Assembly (NCBI RefSeq): GCF_001715535.1
Contig: NZ_CP017015.1
Span: 248,001 to 312,000 of the forward strand
Direction of reading: 5' to 3'
Origin: Spiroplasma helicoides
Lineage (GTDB): Bacteria > Bacillota_I > Bacilli_A > Mycoplasmatales > Mycoplasmataceae
Length of the DNA: 64,000 bases
Shown: positions 21,465-32,525 of the stretch, one piece after another
Position numbering within the stretch: position 1 is the stretch's first letter
Layout: every line of letters begins with the position of its first letter
Notes under the pieces: generated by a model
The model's database searches: none
Told to the model about the DNA's origin: nothing
Seen by the model: the letters and a program-made list of their open reading frames with translations, nothing else
Position numbers and translations under genes: made by a program

Positions 21465-21680
21465 AAAGGTAAAAAAACATTTATAAATAAAAATTTAAAA
21501 GCGTAAAAAAATCATTAAGCACCTATTTCGTTTTTAATCACTATTGTAGTAATTAATAGTTAAGTTTTATACTTACTTCAAAGTTAGTTATTGATAATAA
21601 AATTTTTACAAAACTTATATCAATATTATTAAATAGTTTAAATAATAAATTTTTAATAATAAATATTTTTTCTATTTTAG

Positions 21681-21719
21681 AAATAGTTTAATTTTTAGCA
21701 AAATTTAAACTATTTTTTA
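21681..21719 (+). terminator. Hairpin terminator before pyrH
   Basis: AAATAGTTTAA pairs with TTTAAACTATTT, followed by six T. It may stop readthrough from thiT. Confidence 0.55.
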
Positions 21720-21757
21720 TTTTATCTAAATAAAATTTGTCTTTTAATAAACTTTTT

Positions 21758-21787
21758 TTGTATTATAAAAAAACATTTTGCTATAAT
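21758..21787 (+). promoter_or_regulatory. Promoter of pyrH-frr
   Basis: TTGTAT (21758-21763) and TATAAT (21782-21787), 18 bp apart, 18 bases upstream of the pyrH start. Confidence 0.6.
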
Positions 21788-21805
21788 CTTTTTAGTGAGG
21801 TACAT

Positions 21806-22522
21806 ATGGCATTAAATTTTAAAAGAGTATTATTAAAAATCTCTGGAGAAGCATTAAAGGGAAATAGCGATGAAATATATGATAAAGAAAAATTAGAAAA
21901 CACGGCAAGACAAGTAATAGAACTTTCTAGAGAAGGTTTACAAATTGGTGTAGTTGTTGGTGGAGGAAATATTTGAAGAGGTAAACTTGCAGGAACTCTT
22001 GAATTACAAAGAATTGACGCAGACTATATGGGAATGTTTGCGACAATAATGAATGCTTTAGCTTTTGAAGCAACAATTAAGAAAATGGGGTTTGAAAAAG
22101 TTAAAGTTTATTCATCATTAGAAATTAGAACAGTAACTAGTTCATATAATTATAGACATGCAAGAGAAAAACTAGAAGAAGGTTATATAGTAATATTCGC
22201 TGGTGGTACAGGATTTAGTTACTTTACAACCGATACTGGTGCTTGCATAAGAGGCATAGAAATACAAGCGGATGCACTACTTATGGCCAAAAATGGTACA
22301 AAAGGTGTATATGATTCAGATCCAAATACAAATAAAGATGCTAAATTTTTAGAATCATTAACTTTTCATGATTTAGTTGTAAAAAGACTGCAAGTTATGG
22401 ATTCAACAGCTGCTAGTTTAGCTAGAGATGGAAAATTAGAAATAGTTGTTTTTGATATGAATGGAAAAGATAATATAAAAAAAATTGCTCATGGTGATCT
22501 AGAAGCAACATACATTAAATAA
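21806..22522 (+). CDS. pyrH: UMP kinase
   Basis: 238-residue kinase converting UMP to UDP. Motifs: RVLLKISGEALKG, VVGGGNIWRG (TGA-Trp at 21975), MDSTAASLARDG. The conserved GTGxPxFTTDT segment appears as GGTGFSYFTTDT. I chose ATG 21806 because GTGAGGT precedes it and MALNFKRVLL is the family N-terminus; an upstream in-frame start would add unrelated residues. Operon with frr (18-base gap). Confidence 0.95.
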
Positions 22523-22539
22523 AAAAAGGGGATTATATA

Positions 22540-23085
22540 ATGTTAAAAAATATTTTAGAAAATACCGAATTAGAAATGACTGAGGTTATTGATTCATATA
22601 GTTTATATTTATCAAAAGTAAGAACAGGTAGAGCAAATGCAAGTATGCTAAAAGGTGTTATGGTAGATTTTTATGGTACACCAACACCAATTGAACAAAC
22701 TGGGCAAATATCTTCACCCGAACCACAACAACTGGTTGTTAAACCATATGACAGAAGTCAAATAGCAAGCGTTGTTGCAGGAATTAATAAAGCGGATTTG
22801 GGTATCAATCCTGTTAGTGAAGGAGACTTAATAAGAATTAAAATACCGGCACTAACTGAGGATATCAGAAAAGATTTAGTAAAAAAAGTTCACAAAGAAT
22901 TAGAAACATATAAAGTTAGAGTTAGAAACTTAAGAAGAGATGCTAACGAAAAAATTAAAAAGTCTGATTTGACAGAAGATGACAAAGGATATGGAGAAAC
23001 TGAAATTCAAAAATTAACAGATAAATACATATCTAAGTTGGATGATTCAACAAAAGAAAAAGAAAAAGATCTTATGAAAATATAA
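22540..23085 (+). CDS. frr: Ribosome recycling factor
   Basis: 181-residue factor that splits the post-termination ribosome with EF-G. Contains LSKVRTGRANASML, YGTPTPIEQTGQIS, and VRNLRRDANEKIKKS. Length is typical (about 180-185). The pyrH-frr order is conserved in bacteria. Confidence 0.98.
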   Translation: MLKNILENTELEMTEVIDSYSLYLSKVRTGRANASMLKGVMVDFYGTPTPIEQTGQISSPEPQQLVVKPYDRSQIASVVAGINKADLGINPVSEGDLIRIKIPALTEDIRKDLVKKVHKELETYKVRVRNLRRDANEKIKKSDLTEDDKGYGETEIQKLTDKYISKLDDSTKEKEKDLMKI

Positions 23086-23107
23086 AAAAGTGGGTACCAC
23101 TTTTTTT
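23085..23107 (+). terminator. Terminator after frr
   Basis: AAAAGTGG and CCACTTTT form an 8-bp stem with a three-base loop, then T-run. Confidence 0.85.
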
Positions 23108-23181
23108 ATGCTTTTTTTGCTAAAAAGAAAGGTATTGAAATAATATCTGTTTAGTTTATACTAATGATAAGAGGTGCTAAT

Positions 23182-25338
23182 ATGGGTTTTAAATTGGGCG
23201 TTTTGGTGTCTTATAATGGTGAAAATTGAGTAATTATAGACATGCAAGAAAAAGAAATTTCAAATGGGCATTTGACTTTTCTTAAAATAAAAAATATTTT
23301 AACTTCAGAAATTATAAATATAAATGCAAGTGAAGTTAAAGAAGTTGAAGTTAAACCAAGAAGAGTAGCTGAGAAAGAAGCAGAACTTGAAAGTTTAGAA
23401 GATACACAATACATAAATGCATTATTTAATGATTTGGATGATGATGACACCGAGAATTTTTTTGGTTTGGGAACTGAAGAAACAAATTTTAGAGACATTG
23501 ACATTGAATTAGAAAAAATAGATGAAGATGAAATAGGCTCAAAGGATGATAGAGTTTTGATTAAAAAAGAAAATGTATACAAAAATATAGTTGAAAACTT
23601 TCAAATTCCCGAACATCAAGTTCATTATACTTCTAGAAGAAACTTTATTTCTGGGTATGATGATGTAAATAATCGCGTTGATGAAACATTAAGTGATATA
23701 AACCCGATTGGGGAGATAAAAACTCAAATACCTGATGAAAATACTAATATTTTTAACGAAAATTTAGAGGCAAAGAACGAAACTAATATTTTTCAAGAAG
23801 AAACAATTGACAATAAGACTATAATTAAACCAAGGCCAATAGAAAATTTAGACAAAGCTCAATTTATCGAAAAAGATGATCAAACTAACACAAAAGACGC
23901 ATATGATTATGAAACAAATCATAATGAAAATACTCAAAATGTTGAAATACAAACTAATAATTTAGATAATTCTGAAAAAACTAATAACAGCATATTGGAA
24001 AATACTAATATACATCAAAATACTACTGAAACATTAAACACTAGTTTTAATAAAGATATTAAAGAAGAGATATTTTTAGATGATCAAAAAGAAAACATTA
24101 GTGATGAAAAAACACATCACTCAATTTTTGACATTGATAAAGATACAAATGCAAAGCCTTTTGATAACCCCAAAACTTTTGAAGAAACTTTAAATAAAAA
24201 TTTTGACAAAGATGAAAAAACATTTAATTTAAAAAGCACTTTTGAAGAAATCCAAAATAAAGTAGACAAAGATTATACAAGTATTCAACGTAATCAGGAT
24301 ATAAAAAGTGACTCAAATAATGAACCTACAATTGAAAATAAATTTGATGAAAATAAAAACCAATTATACATAAATGTAGAAAAAGAGGAACAAAAGGTAG
24401 ATATAGCTGAAGAAAATATGGGTCAATTGACAATGGCCGACCATCTAATGGAAAAACAAGAATTACAAGAAAAACTTTCAAAATCTTTTGTCAAAAACCC
24501 TCAATTCATCAATTTTGAAAAAACTTATTCAAACAATAATTTTCAAAATAAGGCTGAAAAAGATTTTATTTTAGACGCCAATCAAAAAGTTGTAGTTGGA
24601 TTAACTAAAAGAGCAGATAAAGCGATAGAAAATAATGCAAATCTTAATGAAGATGATGCTTTAAATACTAAAAAATTGATTGATAACTACAATAAACAAC
24701 AAAAAATTAGTGAAAATTTTGCAGAAAATTTTAAATATTATGATAATGAAGACCAAAATACAATGACAATCTTTGAAGAAAATAATAGGTTTGATCAAAG
24801 TAAGTTAAAAGATTCTAAGGTTTATAGAAAATTTAAAAAAATGACCATTTCTTTAATAATACTTTTTGTTTTATCTTTATTAATACCTTTGATATCTTTC
24901 GTTACAAAATCGGTGGTTCTATTTAATGAAAATAGTTTTAATAATTTAAGTGGCAATGAAAAAATCACAAAAATTTTAAAAATTTACTTATTTGAAGAAT
25001 CAGGACTTAATAATGCAAATATTTTATTTGCAATTGACATATTATTAGTTTTTATATCACCAGTTATATTTTTAACTTTTAGCATATATTGTATTACATA
25101 CATTGTGATTGTTAATGATAGACAATATAAGGGACTAGCTCATTATAACTATCAAGTTGGTAAAAATTTAGTTGTTATGGATCAAATACAAGACTATAAT
25201 AATGAATCTAGCTTATATCTTTTAAAAGTTCATAATGACATTAAAAAAATCAGAAAAGAAATAAAAATTTTAAAAAATAAATCAGAAAAAGCAAGTATTA
25301 ACGATAAGAAAATAGAGTCTATAAATATTCCACATTAG
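23182..25338 (+). CDS. Large Asn/Glu-rich protein with C-terminal membrane domain
   Basis: 718 residues; not recognised. The first about 50 residues are folded-looking (MGFKLGVLVSYNGENWVIID). Residues about 60-540 are highly charged and rich in Asn, Glu, Lys, Asp and Thr with imperfect repeats such as ENTNI and TNIF, so probably disordered. Two hydrophobic segments (about 555-575 and 612-640) follow, and a Lys-rich tail with helix propensity ends the protein. One TGA-Trp (near 23228). It could be a membrane-anchored scaffold or surface protein, but no signal peptide lies at the N-terminus, so the long region is more likely cytoplasmic. Confidence 0.8.
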
Positions 25339-25350
25339 TTGTGGAATTTT
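25325..25350 (+). terminator. Terminator after the Asn/Glu-rich gene
   Basis: ATTCCAC and GTGGAAT form a 7-bp stem overlapping the stop codon, then TTT. Confidence 0.6.
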
Positions 25351-25392
25351 ATTATTTGTAATAAAATAAAGTTTAGAAAAATAGGAGAAAAT

Positions 25393-26874
25393 ATGCAGAA
25401 TTGAGATATAGTGGTACTTCTACCTATATTATTTATTACTTGCTTTGCGGTTATAGGCTTTGTAATATACAAAGAAAAAATCAAACATAGCGCAGGATTT
25501 TTTTTATTGGGTATTTTAGTATTTTGAATATTTGCAAGTCTTGTTGGTTATCAATTATCTAAGGGCTTAAATTATATGGCATCTGATTTATCTCCAACAA
25601 CATATATATTATTGATTTTATTAAGTTCAAGTATATTTACAATTTTTTTAAAACCATTAGCAACGTTTTACACAGGTGTCATAAGAATGAGAAAGTTCTG
25701 AACTTGTTTATCTTATTCGGGATTAATACTAACATCTATAATATTATTAACAGTTAAAATTGATTTATATACATTTACAATTTTGTCAATATTGTATTCA
25801 CTACTTTTATCAACTTCAACAATTCATAATTTACTTTTAAATGAGCAATTTTACTATAGAATTAACACATTGCCAGTTACATGAATTTGTTATACATTCA
25901 TCGGAGTTGGCAGTATTTTGGGAGTATATTTTGGAGATATCCAGACTGTCATATTTAAAAATTTTAATTTTACTATTTTTAATTCACTTGCAATAGTTGT
26001 AGGTATTATTTTGTTGGTTTTTTCGGTTATAAATAAAGAAAATAAAAACTTAGCAGGGGTGTTTGATTCGGATGTGATAGATCAATTGCCTAAAAAAAGC
26101 AATTGAAACTTTTTAGCCATTTACACAATAGTTCTCTTGCTATCACTATCATATTCATTAGCAAACTCAATTTTGATTACAGATTTTTTATCATTAAAAC
26201 TTTGGGAAATATATAAAAATTCTGAGGCTGCAAATTTGTGAGTTAGAATCTCAGGTTATGCAACTGTAATACCGTCACTTTTAGTTTCATATTTTATATA
26301 TAAATATTTGATGAAATATTTTGGTCAAAAGTATTTATTTATGATAAATCTATTTTTACTGTTCTTTGCATACACTATCTTAGCATTTGTAAAAAATCCT
26401 TATGTATTTATTATTTTAAATATTTTTATAGGCATAAGTTTTAATCAACTTATGTATAGTTTATTTTCTCTATGTATGTTTTGAAATTATCGTGCACCAA
26501 AAAATCCTGTAACGGGTTTTTATGGGAGTTCACTTTATTTGGGTAAATTCATAGTAGAAGTTATTGAGCAACCGTTAGTTTCACAAAATAAGTCCTTATA
26601 TGGAAAAATGCCCAATTTAAGTGATTCTTATAATGAAAATTTGAACTTAAATGAGTTAGATCAAACATACGGAAACACAGTGACAATAATTTTTGCTTGT
26701 TGCTCAGTGATAGTATTATTTGCAACTTTAATTTATTTCTACACAAATGCAAAATTAATGGCCGACTTCACAGATTATAGATTGGCAACTCAAAATTTAA
26801 AAACAATTCTAAAAAAACAAATTATGTTAAAAGCAAAAACCAAAGTGGATGTTTCAAATGGTAAAATTGCTTAA
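25393..26874 (+). CDS. Multi-pass transporter, mycoplasmal MFS type
   Basis: 493-residue protein with about 12 hydrophobic segments, two sets separated by a short hydrophilic loop (INKENKNLAGVFDSDVIDQL). Likely a member of the divergent mycoplasmal major facilitator proteins; I cannot name a substrate. The C-terminal end is basic (Lys/Ala-rich). TGA-Trp occurs at least four times. GGAGAA precedes the ATG. The assignment rests on topology, so treat it as a putative transporter. Confidence 0.65.
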
Positions 26875-26899
26875 AAACAACAGCTATTGCTGTTGTTTT
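26874..26899. terminator. Bidirectional terminator between transporter and ispG
   Basis: AAAACAACAGC and GCTGTTGTTTT form an 11-bp stem with a four-base loop. It overlaps the last codons of ispG, which is read from the other side. Confidence 0.75.
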
Positions 26900-27957
26900 C
26901 ATATTTCATAGTATTCCATTATAAGCTCTTTTAATTCGGGTACTAACTGTTCTTGCTGAACAGTTTTGAAAATTTTTCCTTTTTTAAATATTATTCCACC
27001 ATTTCTACCACCTGCTATACCTATATCTGCTTGGCTTGCCTCTCCAGGACCATTAACAACACATCCCAATATTGCAACTTTTAGAGGAAAATGAAGAGTT
27101 TCTACAAAGTCCTCTATTTCTTTTACTACTTCACTTAGTCCAAATTCTAATCTACCACATGTTGGGCAAGCAATTACTTCAACCATGTTTTCGAACAAGT
27201 CCATTGAATTTAAAAGTCTTTTTGCAACTTTTATTTCCATTATTGGATCTTCACTAAGACTTATTCTAATAGTTGAACCAATTCCTTTATACAATAAATA
27301 CCCTAGTCCAAAACTAGATTTAATAGCACCATTTAGAAGGCTACCAGCCTCAGTTATACCTATGTGAGCAGGATAATCTCATATTTCACTTGCCATTTCG
27401 TATGCTTGTATCGCCATTAGTGGGTCTGTTGATTTTAGTGAGTATATTATGTTGTAAAAATTATGTTTTTCTAAAATATCTATATGTTCTCTCAATGCTT
27501 CCACCATGCATTTTGATGTTCAACCATATTTTTCAACTAATTTTTTAGGCAAACTACCTGAATTAATACCTATTCTGATAGGTACCTTTTTTTCTTTACA
27601 CTTTTCCACAACTGATATAGTGTTTTCCTCTATACCAATATTACCAGGATTGATTCTAATCTTTGCACAGCCCGCATCTGCAGCTATTAAGGCAAATTTG
27701 TAATTAAAATGAATATCTGCGACAACTGGAATTGGACTTTTTTCAACTATTTCACTTAATGCTTGTGCATCATTTATTCCTAAAACAGCTACCCTTACTA
27801 TTTCACAACCCTCTTGATACAATTGATTAATTTGTTTTAGAGTTTCTTCTATATTGTGGGTTTTTGTTGTTGTCATAGATTGTATAACTACTTTATCGTT
27901 TCCTCCAACTTGAACATTTCCAACAAAAACTGTTTTTGTTTTTTTTCTATGAACCAT
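26884..27957 (-). CDS. ispG: 4-hydroxy-3-methylbut-2-en-1-yl diphosphate synthase (IspG)
   Basis: 357-residue [4Fe-4S] enzyme of the MEP isoprenoid pathway, turning methylerythritol cyclodiphosphate into HMBPP. Motifs: VQIG-like VQVGGNDKVVIQSMTTTKT, GCAKIRINPGNIG, CPTCGR, and LGCVVNGPGEASQADIGIAGG, supplying the cluster cysteines. Start ATG at 27957 follows GAGG; an earlier in-frame ATG adds 15 apolar residues. TGA at 26901-26899 is Trp, so the protein ends WKQQQ and stops at TAG 26886. A reduced ferredoxin or flavodoxin must supply electrons. Confidence 0.95.
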
Positions 27958-28060
27958 TCCTACTACCTCATAAACTATATTTAATATAATCAATATTAAC
28001 ATATAAAAATCTATAAAAGTAATTAGTAAAATACTATGAAAAAGTTTTTTTAGAATTATT

Positions 28061-28107
28061 TTGAATAAGATTTAAAATCTTTAAATATAATGGTTTTAAG
28101 TTATAAT
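28061..28107 (+). promoter_or_regulatory. Promoter region of the scpAB operon
   Basis: TTGAAT (28061-28066) with TATAAT (28086-28091), spacing 19; another TATAAT at 28102-28107. The wide spacing makes the exact pair uncertain. Confidence 0.4.
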
Positions 28108-28127
28108 AAAAAAGTAGGGGTGATTTT

Positions 28128-28970
28128 GTGGCTGAAAAGATTACATTGAAAGACGTTGTGGGCATCAACAAAATATTAGCAACAAAAGGTTATAACTCAA
28201 TTAAAGAGCTCCAAACCTATCTTGAAGTTATCGGTGAATACATTGACGATACTTTTTTTAGCCAAGATATTATTGTTGAAAGACTAGTTCACTATTGTGA
28301 AGAGTCATATAGATTTATTGATATTACAGTTGATAAACCTCTAAAAGATTTAACAAAAAAGAATATGCATGATTATATGTCTAATTGCAAAAGAGCTTTA
28401 GAAAAAGCCTTATATAGTGATCCAGAAATGTTTAATTTTTCTATTTTTGTTGAAATCAAAAGCATTGTTAGATATTTTTTAGAAAAAAGTTATAAATATG
28501 ATAGTTTAACTAATTATCAATCAATGTATGGTATTAATTCAATTGAATTTCATCAACAAAATGAAACTTTTAAGTACTTATATACAGTTTTTGATAAATT
28601 TACATATATAGCAAGACATTTAAATGAAAAATATCTTAAGCATAAAAAAGTAGATGTAAGTGAACTTTCATTGAAGTTTTTTACTGATTTTACTAAGGAT
28701 ATATCTTTTTTAACAAAAGATGTAGCGCATTTTCAAAAATTATGTGATGTTATTGAAAATATAACTTATTCGAAAGCATGACACTATATTAGAAAATTAA
28801 GAAATACACTAGAGCATGATTTTACAGATCCAATTGAAAAATATAATATAACTTTCTCGATTGAATTGTTATTTATAATTATTGGTAGAATTATGTTAGC
28901 ATTAAGCAGTACATTAAAAAATGAGCTTGAAATTAGAGAAGAACTTGAAAGACTTGAAAAAAGAAGGTAG
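28128..28970 (+). CDS. Unknown helical protein upstream of scpA
   Basis: 280 residues; not recognised. No membrane segment is clear except an apolar stretch near residues 245-265 (ITFSIELLFIIIGRIMLALS). The rest is mostly amphipathic helix with many Phe, Tyr and Lys; the tail is charged (EIREELERLEKRR). Start is GTG 28128 with AGGGGTG upstream. One TGA-Trp (28780). The gene leads the scpA-scpB-rluB-kinase operon, so a role near chromosome segregation is conceivable, but this is guilt by position only. Confidence 0.7.
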
Positions 28971-28994
28971 TTTAGAAAATAAGGAGTAACCATT

Positions 28995-29747
28995 TTGAAG
29001 GAAAGATGAAGGGAAGTTCAACTTGATAATTTTACAGGACCATTAGACTTGTTGTTGCATATGATTAAAGAAAAACAAGTAAGTATAATGGAAGTTAATT
29101 TAATTGATTTATCTAACCAATATTTGGATTACATAAAACAAGTTGTAGAAGATGACATAGAAATTGCAAGTGAATATCTGGTAATGGCAACAACTTTATT
29201 AGAAATTAAGTCAAGAACGCTAATCCCAAAAGAAGAAGTCGAAATTGACTCTAATTATGAAGCTGAACAAAGAGAAGAATTGCTAACAAGACTTATAGAA
29301 TATCATAAAATAAAAGAAGTTACTGAGTTCTTCAAAATTCAACAACTTGAGGGTTTGAAAGTATATAGTAAACCAAAAACTGTTATAAAAATTACAAAAG
29401 TAGACGACGATAAACTTCCTTTAGCGCCAAATACAATTGATATTGACAAGTTTTCTAAAATTTTTCTAAAAGCAATTGAAAAAGCCAAGTTTAATAATAT
29501 TGAGACAAATATTCTAACTACTGAAGAAGTATCTCCAGAAGAAATTGCAAAAGACATTAAAGAATTTTTATCTTTAAGAAAAATTGAAATTATAAAACTT
29601 GAAGAACTTATACAACAAAAAGATTACTCTCTTAGAATGTTGGTTGCAACATTTTTAGCAGTATTGGAACTTGCATCAAAAAAATTTATTAGTGTATATC
29701 AAGAAAATGATGATGTTATGGTTAAATATCTTGAAAAAGGAGAATAA
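28995..29747 (+). CDS. scpA: Segregation and condensation protein A
   Basis: 250-residue kleisin that joins SMC heads and binds ScpB. The N-terminal SMC-binding part is VQLDNFTGPLDLLLHMIKEK, followed by AMATT-like MATTLLEIKSRTLIP. The C-terminal winged helix ends SVYQENDDVMVKYLEK. Start TTG 28995 has AAGGAG eight bases before it and keeps the conserved N-terminus, which contains a TGA-Trp. Five-base gap to scpB. Confidence 0.95.
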
Positions 29748-29752
29748 GTAGT

Positions 29753-30310
29753 ATGGATTTTGATAAGAAAATGGCCATTGCAGAAGGTTTACTTTTTGTC
29801 AATGGTGATGAAGGTACCTCTTTAGAGGATTTGAAATTTATATTAGAATTAGAAAATGATGATGATGTTGAAAAAGTTATTGAAGACTTGATAGCTAAAT
29901 ATGAAAAAGATAAATCATCAGGTCTAGATATTCAAAAGTTTGCAAAATCAAAATATAGAATGACAACAAAAAAACAAAATGCTGACTTTTATGCAAGACT
30001 AACAAACGTGAAAACAGAAACGAAGCTATCTACAGCAAGCATCGAGACACTGTCGATAATAGCTTATAAAGGACCAATCACAAAAGCAGCCGTTGAAACA
30101 ATTCGTGGGGTAGGTTGTGATGCTATATTCTATAAATTGAAATTAAGAAATTTAATCACTGATGCTGGAAAAAGTGAAGAAGTAGGAAAGCCAACACTAT
30201 ATAAAGTAACAGAAGACTTTTTAAAGTATTTTAACTTAAATAGTTTGGATGATCTGCCAAAACTACAAGATAGTTTTGAACAAGATAAAGACATCTTTGG
30301 ACGGGAATAA
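29753..30310 (+). CDS. scpB: Segregation and condensation protein B
   Basis: 185 residues with two winged helices. Conserved LSTASIETLSIIAYKGPITK and VETIRGVGCDAIF are clear. It dimerises on ScpA within the SMC complex. Separated from scpA by five bases and from rluB by three, so this is one operon. Confidence 0.96.
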   Translation: MDFDKKMAIAEGLLFVNGDEGTSLEDLKFILELENDDDVEKVIEDLIAKYEKDKSSGLDIQKFAKSKYRMTTKKQNADFYARLTNVKTETKLSTASIETLSIIAYKGPITKAAVETIRGVGCDAIFYKLKLRNLITDAGKSEEVGKPTLYKVTEDFLKYFNLNSLDDLPKLQDSFEQDKDIFGRE

Positions 30311-30313
30311 AAA

Positions 30314-31060
30314 ATGGAAAGATTACAAAAAATCATCGCTTCTAGAGGATTTTGCTCAAGAAGACAAGCAGAAAATTTAATTACTCAAGGAAGAGTAAAA
30401 GTTAATGGAGAAGTCATAAAAGAATTGGGGTCTAGTTTTGATCCTAATGTTGAAATTCAAATTAATAATAAGGAACTTAAAAAAGTTGAAGAAAAAGTAT
30501 ATTACCTATTTAATAAACCAAGATTGGTTTTAACAACTATGAGTGACCCTAAAGGTAGACCAACAGTGGCCGACTACTTTAAAGATTCAAAAATAAGACT
30601 TTTCCCAGTTGGGAGATTAGATTATGATGTTAGTGGAGCGTTATTAATGACAAATGATGGCGAATTTGCAAACTTTGTAATGCACCCAAGATATGAATTT
30701 AGAAAAACATATCAAGCTTTATGTAAAGGTAATGTCTCTAAAGTGCAAATAAAAAATTTAATAAATGGAGTTATTATTGATGATAGTTATAAAACTAAGG
30801 CTTTATATGCTAATTTAATAAAATATGATCCTAAGTTTGATGAATCTATAATAGAGTTAACAATTGCTGAAGGTAAAAAGCATCATGTAAAAAAAATGCT
30901 CATAGCTGCAGATATATATTTAAAAAAATTAAAAAGAACACAAATTGAGTTTTTAGAAATAAAAGATGTAGAAATTGGAAAATTTAGACCATTGAAGTTT
31001 CATGAAGTTAAGCAATTTTATGGACTATACTCATCAGGACCAAAAAAGAAAGGGATTTAA
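30314..31060 (+). CDS. rluB: 23S rRNA pseudouridine synthase RluB family
   Basis: 248 residues. An S4 RNA-binding domain (LQKIIASRGFCSRRQAENLI, to about residue 60) precedes the RsuA-type catalytic domain. The catalytic Asp is in GRLDYDVSGALLMTNDGEF; usual family T is V here. RluB modifies U2605 in 23S rRNA; RluE or RsuA remain possible but the scpB neighbourhood is typical of RluB. Confidence 0.92.
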   Translation: MERLQKIIASRGFCSRRQAENLITQGRVKVNGEVIKELGSSFDPNVEIQINNKELKKVEEKVYYLFNKPRLVLTTMSDPKGRPTVADYFKDSKIRLFPVGRLDYDVSGALLMTNDGEFANFVMHPRYEFRKTYQALCKGNVSKVQIKNLINGVIIDDSYKTKALYANLIKYDPKFDESIIELTIAEGKKHHVKKMLIAADIYLKKLKRTQIEFLEIKDVEIGKFRPLKFHEVKQFYGLYSSGPKKKGI

Positions 31061-31064
31061 TGTT

Positions 31065-31682
31065 ATGAGAATTGCATTATTTGGTACAGTTGGAGCGGGA
31101 AAATCAACAATTAGTGAAGAGATATCAAAAATATTAAAATATCGAATTTTTCCAGAACCTATTGATAATAATCCTTATTTTGATGATTATTACAAAGATA
31201 TGGAAGCTAATGTATTTAAGATGCAAATATTCATGCTTACTGCAAGAAGTAAACAATTGTTAGAAGCAAAAAAATTAGAAAATGTAATTTTTGATAGAAC
31301 AATATTAGAAGACCCAATTTTTGTAGCTGTTAATCATGATTTAAAAACAATGAGCGACATAGATTACAAAACATATAATGATTTTTATGAAAATGTTATT
31401 ATACCCAATTTAGGAAATAGATCTGAATTTGATTTAGTTATTTACTTAAAATTATCTACTGATAAAGCAATAGAGAGAATTCGAGAAAGAGGAAGGGTTC
31501 AAGAATTAGAAACACCAAGAGAATATTGAGAAGTTCTTAATAATAGATATGATGATTACTATGAAAAACGAAAAAGTATGTTCAATTTTTTAGTTATTGA
31601 TGCAGAACATGATGACTTAAATAAAAAAATGGAAATAATAATGAACAAAATTTATTCTATGAATCCAAGTTTAAAAAAATAA
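31065..31682 (+). CDS. Deoxynucleoside kinase
   Basis: 205 residues, deoxyadenosine/deoxyguanosine kinase type, which phosphorylates salvaged deoxynucleosides. Walker A GTVGAGKSTISEEI (residues 6-19), FDRTILEDPIF holding the D-R catalytic pair, and the lid RIRERGRVQELE. One TGA-Trp (31527). Mollicutes depend on nucleoside salvage. Specificity (dA, dG or dC) cannot be fixed by eye. Confidence 0.9.
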
Positions 31683-31755
31683 ATATAATTAAATTTTTAT
31701 TTTGCTTAAATAAAATAATGTTGTAAAATTTTAAAGAATAAAAAAAGAGGTTAAT

Positions 31756-32469
31756 ATGGGAAGAGCACACGAAGTCAGAAAACAAAGTATGGCAAAGACA
31801 GCAGCAATGAAGTCTGCTATATATGGTAGAGCTGCCAAAGAAATCTATATGGCAGCAAAAAACGGAAGTACAGATCCAGATTCAAATTTAGCTTTAAGAA
31901 GCGCAATGGACAAGGCAAAATCTAAGCAAGTTCCTGCAGATGTAATACAAAGAGCTATAAAAAGAGCTGAAGGTGGAGATGCTGAAAGTTTTGTATCTAA
32001 TAGATATGAAGGTTATGGTCCTGGAAATTCAATGATAATTGTTGATTCTCTAACAACTAATGTGAATAGAGCAATTGCAGAAATTAGAGATGCCTTTAAT
32101 AAAAATGGTGGAAAAATAGCAAATGCAGGAGCAGTTTCTCACTCATTTCAGGCAACAAGTGTGTTTGCTTTTGAGGATAAAAGCGTCGAAGAAGTATTAG
32201 AATTACTAATGGAAACAGACTGTGAAGTAAGCGATGTTGTTGAAGAAGAAGGTTTAACAACGGTATATGCTCCATTTAATGAATTCAATAAAGTTAAGCA
32301 AGCACTTGATAATTCTGGAATAAAAGATTACAGTATGGCTGAAACAACAATGTTGGCTGATGAAGATATTCAAATAACTGATGAAGAAGCAAAAGCAAAA
32401 TTTGAAAAATTAATTGATAAACTAAATGAATTAGAAGATGTTCAAAACGTTTATCATAATGTAGTTTAA
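31756..32469 (+). CDS. YebC/PmpR family protein
   Basis: 237 residues, near-normal length (about 240-250). Conserved N-terminus GRAHEVRKQSMAKTAAMKS and later YEGYGPGNSMIIVDSLTTN. The family includes DNA-binding regulators and, in recent work on relatives, factors that help ribosomes translate proline stretches. The start has AGAGG upstream. An insertion sequence lies 19 bases after its stop. Confidence 0.95.
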   Translation: MGRAHEVRKQSMAKTAAMKSAIYGRAAKEIYMAAKNGSTDPDSNLALRSAMDKAKSKQVPADVIQRAIKRAEGGDAESFVSNRYEGYGPGNSMIIVDSLTTNVNRAIAEIRDAFNKNGGKIANAGAVSHSFQATSVFAFEDKSVEEVLELLMETDCEVSDVVEEEGLTTVYAPFNEFNKVKQALDNSGIKDYSMAETTMLADEDIQITDEEAKAKFEKLIDKLNELEDVQNVYHNVV

Positions 32470-32488
32470 TTTTTTTTTTAAAAACATT

Positions 32489-32522
32489 ATGTCTTTATAA
32501 ACTGGGAAAAACAAATTCTACA
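32489..32522 (+). repeat. Left inverted repeat of the IS3-family element
   Basis: 34 bases pairing with 33693-33726, two mismatches. It ends in ATTCTACA, the same as the other end. Confidence 0.9.
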
Positions 32523-32525
32523 GTT

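Larger units (their letters stand above)
21465..21805 (+). other. AT-rich intergenic region between thiT and pyrH
   Basis: No gene. Contains a strong hairpin AAATAGTTTAA/TTTAAACTATTT (21681-21715) with a trailing T-run, and an AAATAGTTTAA copy near 21632. The last 50 bases hold the pyrH promoter. No conserved RNA seen. Confidence 0.6.

Noticed and set aside
27720-28002. Extra N-terminal 15 residues for IspG from an upstream in-frame ATG (28002)
   Set aside because: The ATG at 27957 has GAGG at good spacing and starts close to the family N-terminus; the extra residues are apolar and unlike IspG.
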